DNA of 8,611 nucleotides from Candidatus Woesearchaeota archaeon (GTDB taxonomy: Archaea; Nanobdellota; Nanobdellia; Woesearchaeales; UBA525): NCBI GenBank assembly GCA_027371725.1, contig DAHXMN010000025.1, positions 1-8,611 of the forward strand, written 5' to 3'. Positions within the stretch are counted from its first letter, which is position 1; each line of letters begins with the position of its first letter. Shown one piece after another: positions 5,032-8,611 of this stretch. The notes under the pieces were generated by a model. It did not search any database, was not told where the DNA came from, and was given only the letters and a program-made list of their open reading frames with translations. Made by a program: the position numbers and the translations under genes.

Positions 5032-5943
5032 ATGACCTTCACCATCACCGTGCTGGGGACGAGCTCCATGGTGCCGACCAAGGAACGGAACGTCCAGGCG
5101 TTCCTCATCGAGTACAACGGCGAGCTGATCCTGCTCGACTGCGGCGAAGGCACGCAGCGGCAGATGAACATCGCCGGGTACTCGCGCGCGAAAGTCCGGA
5201 AAGTGCTCTTGACGCACTGGCACGGCGACCACGTCGGCGGCCTCATCGGCCTCATCCAGACGATCTTCAACAGCGAATACCAGCACACGCTCCACATCTA
5301 CGGCCCCAAAGGGAGCGAGACGCGCCTCGAACACCTGCGGAAGACCGTGGACTTCGAGAACCCCGTGGACATCGAGGTGCACGAGCTCACCCCCGGCCGC
5401 GAGGAGGAGCAGGTCGTCGTCGAGAACGACGAGTACAGGATCCTGTGCATGCCGATGCGGCACGGCACCCCCACCATCGCGTACGCGTTCATCGAGAAGG
5501 AGAAGCGGCGCATCGACGTCGCGAAAGCCGAGAAGCTCGGCCTCAAGACCGGGCCGGTGATGGGCCGCTTGCAGAGAGGAGAGACGGTCACGTTCAAGGG
5601 GAAGACGATCAAAGCTGAGGAGGTGACGTACGTCCGGCCGGCGAAGAAGGTCGTCTTCATCCCGGACACGACGCTCACGAACGAGATCCCGATGCTCGCG
5701 GAAGGGGCAGACCTGATGATCTGCGAGTCCACGTACGGGAACGAGCACGAGTCCAAGGCGCACGAGTACAAGCACCTCACCGCGGCGCAGGCGGCGCTGC
5801 TCGCGCAGCAGGCCGGCGTGAAGAAGCTCGTCCTGACGCACTTCAGCCAACGGTACACCACCGTCGACCACCTCCTCGAGGAAGCCAGGATCCATTTCCC
5901 CCCGACAGAGGTCGCGCACGACTTCCTCAAGATCAACGTGTGA
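5032..5943 (+). CDS. rnz: Ribonuclease Z (tRNA 3' endonuclease)
   Basis: Protein of 303 residues, the normal length for the short RNase Z type. This zinc-dependent metallo-beta-lactamase-fold enzyme cuts the 3' trailer from pre-tRNA. The metal motif THWHGDH gives H62, H64, D66 and H67. Further ligands are H144 (MRHGTPT), D212 (IPDT, where GDT is usual) and H270 (LTHFSQRY), with the family's E232-S-T and KHLT (H248) between. D36 sits in LLDCGEGTQRQ. The tRNA-binding exosite region is seen at about 158-195, including LKTGPVMGRLQRGETV, which is typical. Both the active site and the exosite appear intact. The ATG at 5032 is chosen because the frame upstream to 4954 reads through the promoter. A 4-bp GTGA overlap links it to the next gene. 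It is divergent from endA, so two tRNA-maturation enzymes flank one spacer. Confidence 0.97.
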   Translation: MTFTITVLGTSSMVPTKERNVQAFLIEYNGELILLDCGEGTQRQMNIAGYSRAKVRKVLLTHWHGDHVGGLIGLIQTIFNSEYQHTLHIYGPKGSETRLEHLRKTVDFENPVDIEVHELTPGREEEQVVVENDEYRILCMPMRHGTPTIAYAFIEKEKRRIDVAKAEKLGLKTGPVMGRLQRGETVTFKGKTIKAEEVTYVRPAKKVVFIPDTTLTNEIPMLAEGADLMICESTYGNEHESKAHEYKHLTAAQAALLAQQAGVKKLVLTHFSQRYTTVDHLLEEARIHFPPTEVAHDFLKINV

Positions 5944-6311
5944 ACGACATGAAAATCGCTGACCTGAAAGAACAGGACCTCGTGGAGATCGTCAGGCTCT
6001 ATGAAACTCATTGCGGCGACGGACGGGCGTTCGAGGACCGTATGTTCTACCCTCCGGACTTCTTGCTGGCGGACATCAAGAAGAGCATCGTCAGCATCGC
6101 CGGTTGCGCGGAATGCCGCGTCGGCTCCCGGTGGGAGGGCCACTCGAAGATCTATTTCGAGACGGAAGAGATCGACGGAGAAGAGCGCATCGTTGTGCGT
6201 TTCAGCCCGAACTTCGACCCTTCTCAACGGACGGGCAGTCGCTATAAGACCGCACTGAAGGCCGGCGAAGCGTTCGAGCAGGCGGTCGAAACCTATCTTG
6301 CGACGCGGTGA
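5940..6311 (+). CDS. Unknown small Cys/His protein coupled to rnz
   Basis: Protein of 123 residues that I do not recognise. Its GTG start overlaps the rnz TGA as GTGA, so translation is probably coupled; an ATG at 5949 would give 120 residues. The N-terminal third is helical (LKEQDLVEIVRLYETH). The middle has C56-x-x-C59 in AGCAEC, with H24, C25 and H68 nearby, which could bind zinc, although this is only inferred. The C-terminal part has strands (KIYFETEEI, ERIVVRFSP) and a last helix (ALKAGEAFEQAVETYL). There is no signal peptide or membrane segment. The position in the rnz operon suggests a role in RNA processing or a housekeeping accessory role, but nothing in the sequence proves it. Its TGA directly abuts the stop codon of the convergent histone gene, with no base between. 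Confidence 0.8.
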   Translation: MNDMKIADLKEQDLVEIVRLYETHCGDGRAFEDRMFYPPDFLLADIKKSIVSIAGCAECRVGSRWEGHSKIYFETEEIDGEERIVVRFSPNFDPSQRTGSRYKTALKAGEAFEQAVETYLATR

Positions 6312-6524
6312 CTATCCTTTCGCCGCGAGCTTCACGTCCTCGGCCGTGACCGTACGCCGTCGGGCGTGGAGGCTGTACTGCACCGCCTTCCGGCAGAGCG
6401 CGTCCGCGTGCTCCTCGAGCGCGTCCCGCATCTCCTCCTGCGCCGACGCGCTGACGCGATGGGCTCCGGCGCGCTTCAGCAATTTCTCCATCCCGAGCAA
6501 CGACAGGATCGGTCCCTTCGCCAT
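6312..6524 (-). CDS. Archaeal histone
   Basis: Protein of 70 residues with a single histone fold, the standard size for archaeal histones, which form dimers and longer polymers that wrap DNA. The order of elements fits: alpha-1 about 4-18 (GPILSLLGMEKLLKRAG), loop 1 with AHRVS (21-25), the long alpha-2 about 26-53, then loop 2 with the conserved RRTVTAEDV (56-64) and alpha-3 to the end. There are no tails beyond the fold. Unusual for the family is the start MAKGPILSLLGMEKLL, where most have a Pro-Ile-Ala-Pro-like N-terminus; a Cys at residue 44 in the dimer helix is also notable. The ATG at 6524 has GAGGCGAG just upstream as a weak ribosome site; a TTG at 6539 would add five residues. It is convergent with the 5940 gene and divergent from hjc. 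Confidence 0.93.
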   Translation of the reverse strand: MAKGPILSLLGMEKLLKRAGAHRVSASAQEEMRDALEEHADALCRKAVQYSLHARRRTVTAEDVKLAAKG

Positions 6525-6559
6525 GGTCTCGCCTCGCAATAATGTGCTGGTTCCGGAGT

Positions 6560-6658
6560 GAAATCATTTTCTTATATTTTTAACGGTTATTTTTTGTTTT
6601 TTAGTGATAATAAATAATGATTATCTTTATTTCTTTAGCTATGAAGGGAATTTTCTCC
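6560..6658. promoter_or_regulatory. AT-rich island between histone and hjc
   Basis: Strongly AT-rich stretch in an otherwise GC-rich region. It includes T runs (TTATTTTTTGTTTTTTA at 6588-6604) and an inverted repeat GATAAT-8 nt-ATTATC (6606-6625). It holds the histone promoter; the T runs could also stop transcription coming on the plus strand. A DNA-unwinding or origin role is possible but there is no cdc6 gene or clear origin box in the window. Confidence 0.5.
6572..6578 (-). promoter_or_regulatory. TATA box of the histone gene
   Basis: AATATAA-type box on the minus strand. It predicts a start near 6548, giving a leader of about 24 nt. This differs from the apparently leaderless neighbours and leaves room for the GAGGCGAG ribosome site. 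Confidence 0.45.
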
Positions 6659-6689
6659 TCCTCTCGCGACTGGCCACGCCCACCGAACG

Positions 6690-6697
6690 TTTAAAAA
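6690..6697 (+). promoter_or_regulatory. TATA box of hjc
   Basis: TTTAAAAA centred 26.5 bp before the ATG at 6720, as in rnz; implies a leaderless message, although CAAGGAG lies directly before the ATG. Confidence 0.65.
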
Positions 6698-6719
6698 CAA
6701 GCCCGTCTCAGGCAAGGAG

Positions 6720-7103
6720 ATGAGCGCCAAATCACGGGGCACGAACGCGGAACGCGACCTCATCCACAGGTTCTGGGCGGCAGGGTGGGCGGCGATGCGC
6801 GCAGCCGGCAGCGGCAGCAGCCAGTACCCGAGCCCGGACGTCGTCGCCTCCAACAACGTCAGGAAGCTCGCGCTCGAATGCAAGCTCACGACCGCGACGA
6901 GGAAGCACTTCCCGAAGGAGGAGATCGACGAGCTCCGCTACTTCGCAGAACGTTTCGGGGCGGAGCCCTGGGTCGCGATCAAGTTCTTCCGCAAGGAATG
7001 GATGTTCTTCAGCCTCGAAGACCTGCAGGCGACGCCAGCAGGCTACTCCGTCGGGCTCGCAGAGGAGCACCGCTCATTGTCGTTCGAGCAGCTCATCGCC
7101 TGA
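6720..7103 (+). CDS. hjc: Holliday junction resolvase Hjc
   Basis: Protein of 127 residues, within the usual 120-140 for archaeal Hjc. This homodimeric nuclease cuts four-way junctions in recombination and fork repair. The order of motifs is diagnostic: KSRGTNAERDL with E11, then a Trp-rich helix (FWAAGWAAMRAAGSGSS), then PSPDVVA with D40, then LALECK with E53 and K55. E11, D40, E53 and K55 form the catalytic set of the archaeal Hjc branch of the restriction-endonuclease fold. The C-terminal part (ELRYFAERFGAEPWVAIKFFRKEWMFFSLEDL) is the expected strand-helix-strand half. The ATG at 6720 lies 26.5 bp after a TATA box, and the Lys/Arg-rich N-terminus starts at the usual place. Divergent from the histone gene; no downstream partner overlaps it. 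Confidence 0.95.
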   Translation: MSAKSRGTNAERDLIHRFWAAGWAAMRAAGSGSSQYPSPDVVASNNVRKLALECKLTTATRKHFPKEEIDELRYFAERFGAEPWVAIKFFRKEWMFFSLEDLQATPAGYSVGLAEEHRSLSFEQLIA

Positions 7104-7251
7104 ACGCCGCGCCGGCCGTCAAGCCCGCGCTCTCCCCTCCAAACACGATCACATCACACGGTCACATCCAATCATGAATTCTGCGCAAACACCTCCCCGA
7201 TGCGCGCAAACCTGCCGGAAGGTTTAAATCGGAAAACCGGGGAGGAGAGCG
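7104..7251. other. Spacer between hjc and the 7273 gene
   Basis: About 150 bp with no gene. It has short direct repeats: TCACATC at 7149-7155 and 7162-7168, and GCGCAAAC at 7184-7191 and 7204-7211 (followed by ACCT and CT). These lie before the TATA box at 7223 and could be regulator sites, though short repeats like these also arise by chance. Confidence 0.35.
7223..7228 (+). promoter_or_regulatory. TATA box of the 7273 gene
   Basis: TTTAAA with upstream GGAAGG. The window's usual spacing predicts transcription from about 7251-7253, about 21 bp before the GTG start and exactly at an in-frame ATT codon (7252). Confidence 0.55.
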
Positions 7252-7272
7252 ATTGCAGAGGGTGCGATTGCA

Positions 7273-8112
7273 GTGACGCCGATAGAGGAGCAGATAGAAC
7301 GAGCATTAGAACGGGTCTTCTCGGAGAACGACACGAGCTCCTACGGTTTGACGGCGGACTTCCCCGGCGTCGTGGATGCCTTCGGGAAAGCGCTCGCCAC
7401 CCCGGACGAGGGCTACGCGTTCAAGGCCGCGGCCGCCTTCCTCTCCTGGAACGGCTTCGGCGTCCGTGATCTCGAGCGAGCGGAGGAATTCCTCGTCGCG
7501 GCACGCAAGCTCCGTCAGAAAGGGATGTTCCCCCAGGATTACATCTCCTCGCTGACCGGCGCGCTCCTCATCCGCGAGGGGTTCTACCAGTATCTCCCCC
7601 CTCCGGAGAAAGCCCGTGCCGTCGCCGACACGCAACACCTGCTGAACGAGGAGATGTACCTTCCCGCGATCAACGACACCCTGTCCCGGTTCTCCGATCC
7701 CGCCTTCATCTCGGCGACGCTCGTAGGCCTCGACGTCGTCCCGTTCTCAATCGCGAAACGCTACATGGACGTTTTCGACTGCGTCCGCTCGGAGGACGAA
7801 CTCGTCCAGAACGTCCGCGGCGCGACGAGCATCGCCTGGTGCGCCGAAGCGTCGCGGCGGAAGGATGTCGGCCGCCCGCTCAACCGCCGGATCGTGCAGG
7901 AACTGTTCCCTTCCTTCGTGTACGGGACGACGGACATGGCTGCGGCGATGGTGGCGCGCGACCTCGTCCTCCACGACAATTCGCCCGGAAGCGGCCGCGC
8001 ATGGGACCGCCGCCTGGAGCAGTCGCTCACCGAGCGCTACGACGCCCCGTTCCACGAGGCGCTCTTCCAGAAGGTCCCCTACTGGCTTTCCGCGGCGCTC
8101 CAGCCGAACTGA
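7273..8112 (+). CDS. Unknown, mostly helical protein
   Basis: Protein of 279 residues that I do not recognise. It has no membrane segment, signal peptide or known catalytic motif. The whole chain reads as alpha-helices: an acidic N-terminus (IEEQIERALERVF), then Ala/Leu-rich helices (YAFKAAAAFLSWNGF, DLERAEEFLVAARKLRQKG, ISSLTGALLIREGFY), which recall helical-repeat proteins, and a mixed charged second half (KRYMDVFDCVRSEDELVQ, AMVARDLVLHD, RRLEQSLTERYDAPFHEALFQ). Codon third positions are strongly G/C-biased to the end, so the frame is real. The first conventional start is GTG at 7273, with only a weak GAGGG ten bases before it. An in-frame ATT at 7252 fits a leaderless start and would add seven residues. 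Its 3' end overlaps the convergent nuclease gene by 86 bp. Confidence 0.75.
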   Translation: MTPIEEQIERALERVFSENDTSSYGLTADFPGVVDAFGKALATPDEGYAFKAAAAFLSWNGFGVRDLERAEEFLVAARKLRQKGMFPQDYISSLTGALLIREGFYQYLPPPEKARAVADTQHLLNEEMYLPAINDTLSRFSDPAFISATLVGLDVVPFSIAKRYMDVFDCVRSEDELVQNVRGATSIAWCAEASRRKDVGRPLNRRIVQELFPSFVYGTTDMAAAMVARDLVLHDNSPGSGRAWDRRLEQSLTERYDAPFHEALFQKVPYWLSAALQPN

Positions 8113-8611
8113 GCCGCGCCTTCTCGGGCAGGAAGACGAACGCGTCCTTCTCGTCGAACCAGCCGCACCGGAAACAGGAGAGCGGCAGCCCCGTGCGCTG
8201 GGCGAGCATCACCGCGTACGCATACGTCTGCGTCGCCGCGTACTTCTCCTTCCGCGCGCCCGGCTTGTAGTCCCACACCCAGGCCCGGCCGTCCTCGACG
8301 CGGAGCACGTCGATATGCCCGGAGAGCGGGCCGGCTTCTTCGAAGTTGCGCATCAGCGCGTGCTCCTCCTCGTCGAGCCAGAGCGGCACCTCGGTCGCGA
8401 CGGATTTCGCGTCGTTCTCCAGCATGAACGTCTGCACTTCCGTGTGCGCGCTCCGGCCGCGGCCGTTCTCGAGGCCGAGCCGCGCCAGGGTGCAGACCTC
8501 GTGGCCGGCCGCCTCCCTGATGTCGGCGTCGAGCGTGAAGCGGAGCGCGCTGCTCCGCGGCCCGACCAGGAACTTCTCGTCGGGGCAGCGCTCCAGCATG
8601 TCGCGCAGGTA
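8027..8611 (-). CDS. PD-(D/E)XK nuclease, Cas4/RecB-like (N-terminus beyond window)
   Basis: The 194 residues in view have no stop up to the window edge, so the gene very likely begins outside. The nuclease core is clear, counting from the edge: E74 in ATEVPLW, D101 in SGHIDVL, D114-x-K116 in WVWDYKPG, and then QTYAYAVML (Q128, Y130 or Y132), the QxxxY-type motif of RecB, Dna2 and Cas4. H37 in AGHEVCTL fits the conserved His of this group. Such enzymes cut single strands or ends in repair, replication or CRISPR adaptation. Without the N-terminal part I cannot see iron-sulphur cysteines, and there are no cas genes nearby, so repair is more likely. The last 28 residues (after LPEKARL) are Gly/Arg/Ser/Pro-rich, unlike a folded domain, and lie antisense to the end of the 7273 gene. 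This tail may come from loss of an earlier stop. Confidence 0.85.
   Translation of the reverse strand, partial: YLRDMLERCPDEKFLVGPRSSALRFTLDADIREAAGHEVCTLARLGLENGRGRSAHTEVQTFMLENDAKSVATEVPLWLDEEEHALMRNFEEAGPLSGHIDVLRVEDGRAWVWDYKPGARKEKYAATQTYAYAVMLAQRTGLPLSCFRCGWFDEKDAFVFLPEKARLSSAGAPRKASRGPSGRAPRGTGRRSAR

Noticed and set aside
4518..5297. Minus-strand extension of the endA frame
   Set aside because: Runs antisense through rnz and through the endA promoter; EndA length is already complete from 4517.
4831..5919. 362-codon minus-strand frame
   Set aside because: Antisense of rnz, which has a complete set of catalytic residues.
5298..6227. 309-codon minus-strand frame
   Set aside because: Antisense of rnz and the gene at 5940; Ser/Arg/Cys-rich with no recognisable domain.
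7140..7215. CRISPR-like or other regular repeat array in the spacer after hjc
   Set aside because: Only two short, unequal direct repeats of 7-8 bp; no regular unit or spacer.

Overview
The window is a piece of a GC-rich archaeal chromosome. Five gene families are archaeal or archaeal/eukaryotic in type: flap endonuclease FEN-1 with a PCNA-binding tail, a homotetramer-sized tRNA-splicing endonuclease EndA, RNase Z, a 70-residue single-domain histone, and the Holliday junction resolvase Hjc. Promoters are archaeal too: TTTAAA or TATAAA boxes centred about 26 bp before start codons. Gene spacing is very tight. The two-winged-helix protein at 2208-3230 resembles, from memory, proteins common in DPANN archaea, so a DPANN lineage is my best guess, but this is not proven.

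Layout. 30-1938 (minus): fen followed 4 bp later by a DMT/EamA transporter, apparently one operon. 1939-2207: intergenic, with a 15-bp tandem duplication and a hairpin repeat that recurs near 4.6 kb. 2208-3230 (minus): winged-helix protein with a C-terminal restriction-endonuclease-like domain whose catalytic acid appears lost. About 3580-3984 (plus): small predicted winged-helix protein with an unsure start, ending on the same CTAG that ends endA. 3981-4517 (minus): endA. 4518-5031: about 510 bp between the divergent endA and rnz, rich in hairpins and palindromes; a good place to look for an unannotated RNA. 5032-5943 (plus): rnz, overlapped by 4 bp by an unknown small Cys/His protein (5940-6311), whose stop directly abuts that of the convergent histone gene (6312-6524). 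6525-6719: AT-rich divergent promoter island. 6720-7103 (plus): hjc. 7273-8112 (plus): unknown helical protein. 8027-8611 (minus): PD-(D/E)XK nuclease (Cas4/RecB type) running off the window.

Together the genes form a housekeeping neighbourhood for DNA repair and replication (FEN-1, Hjc, a PD-(D/E)XK nuclease), chromatin (histone) and tRNA maturation (EndA, RNase Z). There is no CRISPR array, insertion sequence or tRNA gene that I can support. The least explained parts are the 4.5-5.0 kb spacer, the dispersed hairpin repeat, the degenerate nuclease-like protein, and the unknown proteins at 5940-6311 and 7273-8112.
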